DNA of 64,000 bases from Robiginitomaculum_A sp036478535 (GTDB taxonomy: Bacteria; Pseudomonadota; Alphaproteobacteria; Caulobacterales; Maricaulaceae), in NCBI GenBank assembly GCA_965224735.1, contig OZ245059.1:310001-374000 (forward strand), read 5' to 3'. Numbering within the stretch: position 1 is the first letter of the stretch; each line of letters starts with the position of its first letter. Made by a program: the position numbers and the translations under genes. This document shows positions 52,963 through 60,489 of this stretch, in pieces. The notes beneath the pieces are model-generated. The model searched no databases and was not told the origin of the DNA. It worked only from the letters and a program-made list of their open reading frames with translations.

Positions 52963-54275
52963 TCGACAATTGCGCCGCAAAGGGTTTTTAGTTGCGCATC
53001 GGAAATGATATAGGGCGGCATAATATAAATGAGTTTACCAAAGGGACGCACCCACACGCCCTTACGCACAAGAGCGGCTTGGATACGTTCTACATTGACG
53101 GGCGCGTGCATTTCAACCACCGCAATGCCGCCTAGAACACGGACTTCTTGTACATCTTTATGATCTGCTACGTCGTGCAGTTTGTGCAAACCTTGTTCAA
53201 TGCGGCGTATTTGTGCAGCCCAGCCCTGCGGATACAGAGCCTCTTTGCCGCACTGAAATAATAAATCAATACTTGCGCAAGCCACCGCACAGGCAAGCGG
53301 GTTTCCCATAAAAGTCGGGCCGTGCATCAGCACAGGCACCGCGCCGTTTGATATTGTCATAGCGACATTACGAGTTGTGATAGTCGCCGCCAAAGTCATC
53401 ATGCCACCCGTTAATGCTTTGCCAACACAAAGAATATCTGGCGTAATATGCGCATGTTCCATGGCAAATAATGTGCCTGTGCGTCCAAACCCTGTGGCGA
53501 TTTCATCACAGATCAGCAATACATTATGCTCATCACATAAAGTACGCACGCGCCGCAAATATTCTGGATGATAAAAATGCATACCCCCTGCCCCTTGAAC
53601 AATAGGCTCGACAATGACAGCGGCAATGCTTTTGTGTTTTGTTTCAAGGGCGTGCTTAAACGCGCCTATGTCGCTTTCATCCCATGCATCGGAAAAGCGT
53701 GTTTGCGGCCGCGCTACAAAATGGTGTTTGGCAATGACGCGTGGAAACAAGCCGTGCTGGCCATTGTCAGGATCACCCACGGACATGCAGGTAAAGGGAT
53801 CGCCGTGATAACCACCCCGAACGGTCAAAAAGGAATGTTTATCTTTTCGGCCTGAAGATTGCCAATATTGCAACGCCATTTTCAGGGCTACTTCCACCGA
53901 GATAGAGCCAGAATCAGCCAAAAAGATATGCTCGAAACAATCAGGTGTTATTTGGAGTAGCCGCGCGCCCAGTTCAGATGCGGGCTGATGGGCAATGCCG
54001 CCGAACATAACATGGGACATTTTTTGCATTTGGCCTATCAGTGCGTCATTGAGTTTTGGTTGATTGTAACCATGTAGAGCACTCCACCATGACGACATGC
54101 CATCAATGAGTTTTTGGCCACCCGCAAGCTCTAAATACACGTCTTGTGCGCCAACTATTGGATAGCACGGCAGAGGGTCTTTCATGGATGTATAGGGATG
54201 CCAGAGATGGTCTCGATCAAAGGCAAGCCAGTCTTTTGTGGTCCAGTCTTTTGTGGTCTCGAATTCTATTTGCAT
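52935..54275 (-). CDS. bioA: Adenosylmethionine-8-amino-7-oxononanoate aminotransferase (DAPA aminotransferase)
   Basis: PLP enzyme converting KAPA to DAPA with SAM as amino donor. 446 residues; WHPYTSM near the N terminus, SWWSALHGYN, the PLP-Lys region CVGKALTGGMMTLAAT and PTFMGNPLACAV are class III aminotransferase/BioA features. The N terminus carries TKDWTTKDW, coded by a perfect 15-bp duplication in the overlap with bioD. Confidence 0.95.
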   Translation of the reverse strand: MQIEFETTKDWTTKDWLAFDRDHLWHPYTSMKDPLPCYPIVGAQDVYLELAGGQKLIDGMSSWWSALHGYNQPKLNDALIGQMQKMSHVMFGGIAHQPASELGARLLQITPDCFEHIFLADSGSISVEVALKMALQYWQSSGRKDKHSFLTVRGGYHGDPFTCMSVGDPDNGQHGLFPRVIAKHHFVARPQTRFSDAWDESDIGAFKHALETKHKSIAAVIVEPIVQGAGGMHFYHPEYLRRVRTLCDEHNVLLICDEIATGFGRTGTLFAMEHAHITPDILCVGKALTGGMMTLAATITTRNVAMTISNGAVPVLMHGPTFMGNPLACAVACASIDLLFQCGKEALYPQGWAAQIRRIEQGLHKLHDVADHKDVQEVRVLGGIAVVEMHAPVNVERIQAALVRKGVWVRPFGKLIYIMPPYIISDAQLKTLCGAIVEVIHGLSHE

Positions 54276-54861
54276 AAATTTTTATAAAGGCTTTATCAAG
54301 TTTCTCGGCACGAGGAATTTCGGTGATGAGGTGCGCGCCACTATAACGCAAAATAACATCGCGGCTATCTGTATTGATATCGCCGTTAAAGATCAACCCA
54401 GCCACTGGTAAACCCCGTGTTTTTAGCAAATCTAAAGATAAAAGCGTGTGATTGATACTGCCAAGATAGCTATTTACAACCAATACTACCAGCCCGCCTA
54501 AATCAGCGGCTAGATCAATTGTTAAATATGTGCTGGATAAAGGTACCATCAGTCCGCCCGCAAGTTCCGTTACAAGAGGGGCACCGTGGGTGTCTGGCTT
54601 ATTAAAATCGTTGGCACTTATTTTCACACCGTCAATGGCGGCGGCGGCATGGGGTGACATGGGCTTTGTTAACGTGTGTGTTTCGCTGTGAATATGAAAG
54701 CCTGCATAACTAACTAGATTTCGCAGTTTATCGCTATCGGTGTTGTCCAAATTTCCCGCTTGCACTGGTTTCCAGTACTGGGACTTTAGGCCTTCGCATA
54801 AAATAGCCGAGACCACAGTTTTGCCAACATCTGTACCAATACCTGCAACGATTATATTCAT
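54217..54861 (-). CDS. bioD: Dethiobiotin synthetase
   Basis: ATP-dependent carboxylation and ring closure of DAPA. 214 residues starting MNIIVAGIGTDVGKTVVSAIL, with the P-loop GIGTDVGKT and later VVLVVNSYLGSINHT. Its 3' end overlaps bioA by 59 bp, unusually long and caused by C-terminal residues DHKRLDHKRLACL that come from the same 15-bp duplication. It overlaps bioF by 4 bp (ATGA). Confidence 0.94.
   Translation of the reverse strand: MNIIVAGIGTDVGKTVVSAILCEGLKSQYWKPVQAGNLDNTDSDKLRNLVSYAGFHIHSETHTLTKPMSPHAAAAIDGVKISANDFNKPDTHGAPLVTELAGGLMVPLSSTYLTIDLAADLGGLVVLVVNSYLGSINHTLLSLDLLKTRGLPVAGLIFNGDINTDSRDVILRYSGAHLITEIPRAEKLDKAFIKIYANRIRDHKRLDHKRLACL
54228..54257. repeat. Perfect 15-bp tandem duplication in the bioD-bioA overlap
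   Basis: CCAGTCTTTTGTGGT twice. It lengthens both reading frames at once: DHKRL repeated in bioD, TKDW repeated in bioA. Confidence 0.9.
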
Positions 54862-56009
54862 AATGTTTCCTTATCAAAAATTTCCTTATCAAAAAAGCGC
54901 CCCAGACTACCCGCTAGATCTTCGATATCATTTCGCGTATTGAAGCTATGCAGGCTGATCCGCAAGCGTTCTTCGCCTTTTGGTACTGTTGGGCTTAAAA
55001 TCGCTTTGACCGCATATCCGTCCGACAATAAATGGCTTGCCAATGCCTTTGCCCGCGTATTGCCAGGTATAACGAGGCCTTGAATAGGGCTTGTACTGGG
55101 GAGCCAATATGTATTGTCCCATATTTGGGTTTTGACAATTTCTTCAAAACTCGTCAGTGCAGTGGTTAAAAGATTGCGAGCTTCATGCGCCGTTTTGAAG
55201 CGAGTATAGGCTATTTTGGTATCTTGAACCGTTTGGGGCGAGGGCGCAGTTGTAAAAATAAATGATCGGCAAAAATTGACAAGGTAGTCATATAAAACAG
55301 CACTGCCCAAAATAGCAGCGCCGTGCATGCCAACGGCTTTGCCAAATGTAAAAACGCAAGCAAAAACTTGCGCTTCTAAATGTAAGGATGAGACAAGTCC
55401 TCGGCCTTCATGCCCGTAAACACCAATGGCATGAGCTTCATCTACAATCAATGCGGCGCCGTATTTTTGGCATAATTCACAAATAGCCTGCAAAGGTGCT
55501 TCGTTGCCGTCCATGGAATAAATAGATTCGACAACAACATAGATTTGGCCGTTGATCTGAGACGACAGTTTTTCCAGCTTGGTTTCAAGCGCGTGCATAT
55601 CATTATGGGGGAAACGTTCTTTGTGTGCATAGGACAGCCGAATACCGTCAATGAGGCTGGCATGAATTAGCGTATCGGAAAGTATTGCGTCTCTGGCATC
55701 CGCAATACAGGCAAGTAATCCAAAATTTGCGGCATAACCAGAGCTAAATAAAAGGGCCGCTTCATAGCCGTGGAAAGCCGCTATATCTTTCTCAAGCTTT
55801 GCAATCGCATCGCTATGTCCGCTAATGAGCCGCGAACCCGTTGATCCAGATGCGACCCGATTTGGTGATAAAGATAATTGTGTTAAACCTAAATAATCAT
55901 TGGAACAAAAATCAATGCCATTCACGACCGTTATTTGCCTTAAATTATTGGTTTTTTTGCGCCGCTTAAGAACGGATAGTAATTTTTTTTCGGCACTATT
56001 ATTCTTCAT
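54858..56009 (-). CDS. bioF: 8-amino-7-oxononanoate synthase (KAPA synthase)
   Basis: PLP enzyme condensing pimeloyl-ACP/CoA and alanine. 383 residues with NDYLGLTQ, STGSRLISGHS, DEAHAIGVYGHEGRG and the PLP-Lys region FACVFTFGKAVGMHGAAILG. The C terminus FDKEIFDKETL is coded by a perfect 15-bp tandem duplication. First of the bioF-bioD-bioA unit and 45 bp downstream of ribA on the same strand, so read-through from the riboflavin operon is possible. Confidence 0.94.
   Translation of the reverse strand: MKNNSAEKKLLSVLKRRKKTNNLRQITVVNGIDFCSNDYLGLTQLSLSPNRVASGSTGSRLISGHSDAIAKLEKDIAAFHGYEAALLFSSGYAANFGLLACIADARDAILSDTLIHASLIDGIRLSYAHKERFPHNDMHALETKLEKLSSQINGQIYVVVESIYSMDGNEAPLQAICELCQKYGAALIVDEAHAIGVYGHEGRGLVSSLHLEAQVFACVFTFGKAVGMHGAAILGSAVLYDYLVNFCRSFIFTTAPSPQTVQDTKIAYTRFKTAHEARNLLTTALTSFEEIVKTQIWDNTYWLPSTSPIQGLVIPGNTRAKALASHLLSDGYAVKAILSPTVPKGEERLRISLHSFNTRNDIEDLAGSLGRFFDKEIFDKETL
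54866..54895. repeat. Perfect 15-bp tandem duplication at the bioF 3' end
   Basis: TTTCCTTATCAAAAA twice, in-frame, coding the repeated FDKE-type tail of BioF. Confidence 0.9.
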
Positions 56010-56054
56010 AATATGTCTTTGTGTAAACTGTTTGTTTGGGCGGTGTAAAACCAG

Positions 56055-56645
56055 CTACAAATGTTTAAACTTGTCTATCTTGGTTTGTAAGTAAACATGA
56101 TTATGGGCATTGTGTCCCGCTTTGATCGGGATACGGTTTTTTATCTGGACACCTGCGGCTTTTATAGCCGAAATTTTTTCGGGGTTATTGGTCAACAGGT
56201 CAATTTGTGTCACGTTAAAATAGGCGAATATGTCTTTTAGCATATCATAATGACGATTGTCCGCCTTGTGACCGAGCTTGATATTAGCCGTGACTGTGTC
56301 CTCGCCCTTATCTTGCAATGCATAGGCTTTTATTTTTTCCACAAGGCCAATGCCGCGTCCCTCCTGGCGCAAATAAATCAGCAAGCCAGACTTGCGTTCA
56401 CGCATCTTATCCATAGCAAAGGCAAGTTGCGGCCCACAGTCGCACCGGAGGCTAAACAAGCCGTCACCAGTTAGGCATTCTGAGTGCACGCGGGTGAGAA
56501 CTGTCTTGTTCATACCAATGTTGCCAAGAACAAGAACAAGGTGTTCCTGGCCTTTATGGGTGCAGACATGAATTTTAAAATCGCCATAACTTGTTGGAAG
56601 ATCAGCATGAGCCTCAAATGAGACATGATTGCTTAAATTGGTCAT
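56055..56645 (-). CDS. ribA: GTP cyclohydrolase II
   Basis: First enzyme of riboflavin synthesis, opening the GTP imidazole ring. 196 residues, the single-domain form. Zinc ligands C57, C68 and C70 sit in HSECLTGDGLFSLRCDC; EGRGIGLVEKIKAYALQD and NNPEKISAI are conserved. The separate DHBP synthase (ribB) is not in the window. It overlaps ribE by 4 bp. Confidence 0.93.
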   Translation of the reverse strand: MTNLSNHVSFEAHADLPTSYGDFKIHVCTHKGQEHLVLVLGNIGMNKTVLTRVHSECLTGDGLFSLRCDCGPQLAFAMDKMRERKSGLLIYLRQEGRGIGLVEKIKAYALQDKGEDTVTANIKLGHKADNRHYDMLKDIFAYFNVTQIDLLTNNPEKISAIKAAGVQIKNRIPIKAGHNAHNHVYLQTKIDKFKHL

Positions 56646-57241
56646 GACGCAAAACCCTGCATCATTTTTTCTACATATCTGGCAATCGTATCAATTTCAA
56701 AATTGACCATGTCGCCCAATACTAACTGACCAAGATTTGTCTTTTCTAGGGTATGGGGAATAATGTTCACATATAACACACAACCCTCAATTTCGTTCAC
56801 AGTCAAACTGACCCCGTTAATGGCAATGGAACCTTTCTTGACCACAAATTTGTCAAAGCTGGGCGAAATAATAAAGCCGTATATAACCGAAGTTCCGCTG
56901 GGCTCAATTTTCACACATTTTGCCAAACTATCCACATGTCCAGACACCATATGCCCCCCAAGTGTGTCTTTTAAGGCAAGGGATTTTTCTAAGTTTAGAA
57001 CCCTGCCAACAGTCCATAGTTTTGCGTCCGTAAGATTGATAGTCTCGCGTGATACATCAACACTAACCACATTTGCTTGAATGTCCGTCACCGTTAAACA
57101 AATGCCGTTCATAGCGATGCTATCGCCAAGAGCAACATCGCTCATATAAGTAAATTTTAACGCGATGGTGAATGTATAACTATTGTCTTTAACAGCGCGG
57201 GTGAGGACTTCACCTTTGCTTTGAATTAATCCTGTAAACAT
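56642..57241 (-). CDS. ribE: Riboflavin synthase alpha chain
   Basis: Dismutates two lumazines to riboflavin plus the diaminouracil. 199 residues from the ATG at 57241 (MFTGLIQSKGEV, the family start); an upstream TTG at 57259 would overlap ribD. Two lumazine-binding repeats are visible: GDSIAMNGICLTV and GSIAINGVSLTVNEI, with MVSGHVD in between. Confidence 0.94.
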   Translation of the reverse strand: MFTGLIQSKGEVLTRAVKDNSYTFTIALKFTYMSDVALGDSIAMNGICLTVTDIQANVVSVDVSRETINLTDAKLWTVGRVLNLEKSLALKDTLGGHMVSGHVDSLAKCVKIEPSGTSVIYGFIISPSFDKFVVKKGSIAINGVSLTVNEIEGCVLYVNIIPHTLEKTNLGQLVLGDMVNFEIDTIARYVEKMMQGFAS

Positions 57242-57245
57242 AAAT

Positions 57246-58388
57246 TTATAAATTGGCAATGATCCGCCAGTCCTTTCCCAGATGCTTTAATTTCACTTTT
57301 CTAAGGCGTAGCCGCTTGTCCATAGTGTCTATTTTTATATCAATGAGCGGGCGAGCCGAGGCGCCCATCAATATGGGTGCTGTGTAGATGATCAGCTCGT
57401 TTGCTAGTTTTTTGTTGATAAATTGTCCCGCAAGTACTGCGCCCGCTTCCACCAATACTTCATTGATCTGCTCGCGGCCCAGCCATGTGAGCACTGCTTT
57501 GAGATCAAGTTTTCCCTCGCGATCTAAAGGCATGCTGATGATTTCGGCGCCTTGTTTTTGCAAGGCCTTAATTTTGGTTCGTTTTGTTGTGCTGGGCGTT
57601 GCGCTGGTCATTACCACGCAACGCCCAACGGTTTGCAATATTTTAGCGTCTGCCAGAATGCGCAGATGCGTATCCAACACAACGCGCATAGGCTGGTAGA
57701 TATCAAAGTTATGGGGGAGATTTTTGTATTTTTTGGGAAGTTCGTCCGCGCGTACACTCATGCGGCAATCGTCTTGCCGCACAGTGCCAATGCCTGTGAT
57801 AATGGCGTGGCTCCGTGCCCGCCAGTATTGTACATCACGGCGAGCCTTTTTGCCGGTAATCCAATAACTCTCCCCGCTTGCCATAGCTGTTCGCCCGTCC
57901 AGAGATTGGGCCAGTTTAACCCGTACAAATGGCAAACCTATTTGCATACGGGCGAAAAACCCCGGGTTGAGCTTGCGACCTTGTTTAGCCAAAAGGCTGT
58001 GGGTTACGGTGATACCCGCAGCGCGCAATGCCGCAATGCCGCCCATGCCGCCCTGAGGAATGGCGACCAGAGGATTAGGATCCGTATTGCAGATGATGAC
58101 AGTGCTGACCTTCGTCTTAATCAGGCTCTCCGTGCAGGGTGGTGTTAAACCGTGATGACAACAAGGCTCTAGACTCACATACACATCTGCACCTTCAGCA
58201 GAGCCTTGCACATTGGCCAAAGCATTAATCTCCGCGTGGGGGTTACCCGTTGTTTCGTGAAAACCTTCGCCGATAATGACGCCGTTTTTTACGATTACGC
58301 AGCCGACACGGGGATTTTCTCCAACGGTAAACAAGCCCTTGCGAGCCAGCCGCAACGCGCGTTTCATATATGTCAGATCATTGCTCAA
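57246..58388 (-). CDS. ribD: Bifunctional diaminohydroxyphosphoribosylaminopyrimidine deaminase / 5-amino-6-(5-phosphoribosylamino)uracil reductase
   Basis: Second and third steps of riboflavin synthesis. 380 residues: the N-terminal CMP-deaminase-like domain has HAE (H51, E53) and PCC...PPC (C76, C85) zinc ligands; the C-terminal DHFR-like reductase begins near residue 150 (FVRVKLAQSLDGRTAMASGES). Between ribH and ribE in the riboswitch-led operon. Confidence 0.94.
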   Translation of the reverse strand: MSNDLTYMKRALRLARKGLFTVGENPRVGCVIVKNGVIIGEGFHETTGNPHAEINALANVQGSAEGADVYVSLEPCCHHGLTPPCTESLIKTKVSTVIICNTDPNPLVAIPQGGMGGIAALRAAGITVTHSLLAKQGRKLNPGFFARMQIGLPFVRVKLAQSLDGRTAMASGESYWITGKKARRDVQYWRARSHAIITGIGTVRQDDCRMSVRADELPKKYKNLPHNFDIYQPMRVVLDTHLRILADAKILQTVGRCVVMTSATPSTTKRTKIKALQKQGAEIISMPLDREGKLDLKAVLTWLGREQINEVLVEAGAVLAGQFINKKLANELIIYTAPILMGASARPLIDIKIDTMDKRLRLRKVKLKHLGKDWRIIANL

Positions 58389-58406
58389 AATCAGGCCGCA
58401 AATAGG

Positions 58407-58901
58407 TTAGGTTGCATTTGCAACGGCTTGCCTCGCGGCAAACATTTCTAAACAAGCATGAGCCGCTTCTTCGCCTTTGCACTGAAAATGTTCACAAAAG
58501 AATTTATCATGCACCTCTGTCTTTTGATACTGATGTGGGGTAAGAACAGCCGAGAATATAGCCATACCCGTATCGAGCCCAACACGCATCATTGCGTCCA
58601 AAACTGTCCCTGCTACAAAATCATGTCGATAAATACCACCGTCAACAATGAACGCAGAAGCAATGATAGCGTCATATTTTCCTGTGCTTGCAATATCTTG
58701 CGCTAGCAAAGGGATTTCAAGTGCGCCTGGCACGTCATAAACATCAAGCGAACATTTGTTATTTGTTTCAGATTCCAATGTTTTCTTACAAAATTCATAG
58801 CATTGATCGACAATTGTGCCATGCGATTTGGCTTTAATAAATGCTATTCTATAAAACCGTGCCTTACTAGAGGATTGTGTCTTACGAGAATTTTGACCCA
58901 T
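58407..58901 (-). CDS. ribH: 6,7-dimethyl-8-ribityllumazine synthase, RibH2-like (type II)
   Basis: Penultimate step of riboflavin synthesis. 164 residues with IAFIKAKSHGTIVD, VPGALEIPLLAQ, DGGIYRHDFVAGTVLDAMM and LTPHQYQKTEVHDKFF followed by CKGEEAAHACL. These segments fit the decameric type II lumazine synthases of Brucella and Mesorhizobium (RibH2) better than the icosahedral type I enzymes. It is the first gene after the FMN riboswitch, with an AGGAG SD. Confidence 0.88.
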   Translation of the reverse strand: MGQNSRKTQSSSKARFYRIAFIKAKSHGTIVDQCYEFCKKTLESETNNKCSLDVYDVPGALEIPLLAQDIASTGKYDAIIASAFIVDGGIYRHDFVAGTVLDAMMRVGLDTGMAIFSAVLTPHQYQKTEVHDKFFCEHFQCKGEEAAHACLEMFAARQAVANAT

Positions 58902-58983
58902 GATGTACTCCTTTTAAAAATTGATCAAGGCGTACAAAACACAGCATTGCCACTAAAGTGGGCAATTTCTGTTTTATTCTCTA

Positions 58984-59125
58984 CCATCCGGACTATGACC
59001 GTCGGCTCTGGAATCGCACCAGATCTGCTGACCCTTTAGTATTGCTAGTGCAATACCAAAGGCGCTCGCGGGCTTATGGATAATCCACTTACCGCCGGTG
59101 GGGAATCACACCCCGCCCTGAGAAC
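58984..59125 (-). promoter_or_regulatory. FMN riboswitch (RFN element)
   Basis: On the minus strand the leader reads GGGCGGGGTG ... CCCCACCGGCGGTAAGTGG ... GGTCAGCAGATCTGGTG ... CCAGAGCCGACGGTCATAG, the conserved boxes of the RFN aptamer in order. It lies about 80 bases upstream of ribH and should repress ribH-ribD-ribE-ribA when FMN is abundant. A variable stem falls around 59035-59075. Confidence 0.95.
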
Positions 59126-59206
59126 ACCTCCACAACACATGAAGGCAAATGCATCATAACCATATGTTCCTTGTAGAGTCTATAGCTTAAATTATGTTGT
59201 ATAAGT

Positions 59207-60227
59207 TCATGTGTTTTGAGACTCATCCGCCTTTTGGGTGTTTTGGATATAGGCCATTGGTGTTAGCCCTGCAAGAGCGTGATGTGGTCTGTATGTGTTG
59301 TATTTTTCAACCGCCTTTCGGAGTTCAAATCTCATGGCTCCGATGCTGTCAGCCAAGAGGTCTCTTTTGTAATAGAATTCTTCCTTAAAGGTTCTGTTTC
59401 CGCGCTCGACGCCGCCGTTATATGTTGGCCTGCTGGGCGGCAAGACGATGAGTGGAATGTTTACATCTTCACAGGCCTGTTCAAATTCTGTCATGAATTC
59501 CGAGCCGCCATCCACCTGTATGGATTTTATGGTGAACGGGGCTTTGTCGATCAGTTCACCCAAGAACCGCTTGGCAGAAGACGCTTTGGCGTGTGAGTAC
59601 ACTTGAGCATGAATGAATTTTGATTTTCTTTCCCAAGCTTGGAAGTGTTTTACGGTGATACCGTTTTTGCTCACCCTCATGTGATCGATCTGTACGTGTT
59701 CGCCCATTTTCATGAGCTTGTAGGCCTTGTAGACCCAGCGTTTGGCATGGGATTTTCTGAAGTTTCTGTTTCTTTTTGCTCTTGGAGCAGAGCGTGATTT
59801 TGTGATGATGCCTTTAGTGAACAAAGTTTTTAATATGCGTCCAACTGTGCTGGCAAGTGTGCTGGCGCTTATAGTCTGGCCGTGGTCACGGCGCAGGACA
59901 ACGGCAATCTTGTCCTTACCCCATCTTGTCCTTACCTCATGTCTGATTTTCTCTGCGTATACGCAAGACAAGCTGCTTCTCGGCTTCGCCCCATTTGGGT
60001 TTGTTGAGGTTATGGGGCCGCTTTGACGGCGGTGTAATTCCGTGTGCAAGCCTATCCAAAACCTTTTTGTAACGATAATATGTCGCCCGCGATATACCGA
60101 CAAATTCGGCACATTTACGCTCACTGACACCCTCGAATTTTAGGCTTTGCCGCATGAGCAGTATCGCCGTACCGCGTCTTCGTGCTTGCGCCTGTAGACA
60201 TCCAGACATTCTTGGGTACGCGCCCAA
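59207..60227 (-). pseudogene. IS481-like rve-domain transposase, frameshifted by a 16-bp duplication
   Basis: The N-terminal part (60227-59937) has an HTH-type region (VSERKCAEFVGISRATYYRYKK) and ends RRENQT then stop. The C-terminal part (60130-59207) resumes WGKDKIAVVLRRDHG and contains the DDE core: QIDHMRVSKNG, IQVDGGSEFMTEFEQ and YNGGVERGNRTFKEEF. Removing one copy of the 16-bp duplication at 59907-59938 would join the frames through RENQTWGKDKIAV. Family assignment (IS481-like or related integrase-core IS) is by memory of motifs. Confidence 0.85.
59907..59938. repeat. 16-bp tandem duplication inside the transposase gene
   Basis: ATCTTGTCCTTACCCC then ATCTTGTCCTTACCTC (15/16). Sixteen is not a multiple of three, so it shifts the frame. 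Confidence 0.9.
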
Positions 60228-60384
60228 GCGTACAGTTTATAGATATTCGGGCTATAGATATTTGATCTGCATAGCTGCTTCCTCCAGTTTGGTTCGTAAC
60301 AAACCCAACATGGCGGAAGCAACTTAAATAAAGCAAACCTAAAAAGTCTCACATCTATATGAACTTATACAATAGGCACATGAA

Positions 60385-60408
60385 TCTCAAAACACATGAA
60401 CCTATACA
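60385..60408. repeat. Extra IS end just outside the IS481-like element
   Basis: 23 of 24 bases match the reverse complement of the element's left end (59198-59221), including TCTCAAAACACATGAAC. It faces the same way as the true right end 13 bp away, suggesting a relic of another copy. Confidence 0.7.
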
Positions 60409-60418
60409 CTTTTACGAG

Positions 60419-60446
60419 TTGACAAATAGTTGCATATCCGTAACTA
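60419..60446 (+). promoter_or_regulatory. Possible promoter of the fadH-like gene
   Basis: TTGACA (60419-60424), 16-bp spacer, TAACTA (60441-60446). It begins 11 bp after the extra IS end, so the IS flank may contribute to it. Confidence 0.4.
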
Positions 60447-60489
60447 TACGATGTAAAGATTATTTTACCAAGAACACTCAGGAACATTA

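Larger units (their letters stand above)
59198..60371 (-). mobile_element. IS481-like insertion sequence, defective
   Basis: 1174 bp with inverted ends: TGTATAAGTTCAT at the left (59198) and ATGAACTTATACA at the right, followed inward by a second conserved GAGACT block. It carries an rve-type DDE transposase broken by a 16-bp duplication. The left end lies about 73 bp upstream of the FMN riboswitch. Confidence 0.82.

Noticed and set aside
56990..57065. VSRET coding segment in ribE as a third parS
   Set aside because: The protein motif matches, but the DNA reads TATCACGCGAGAC, not the parS palindrome.
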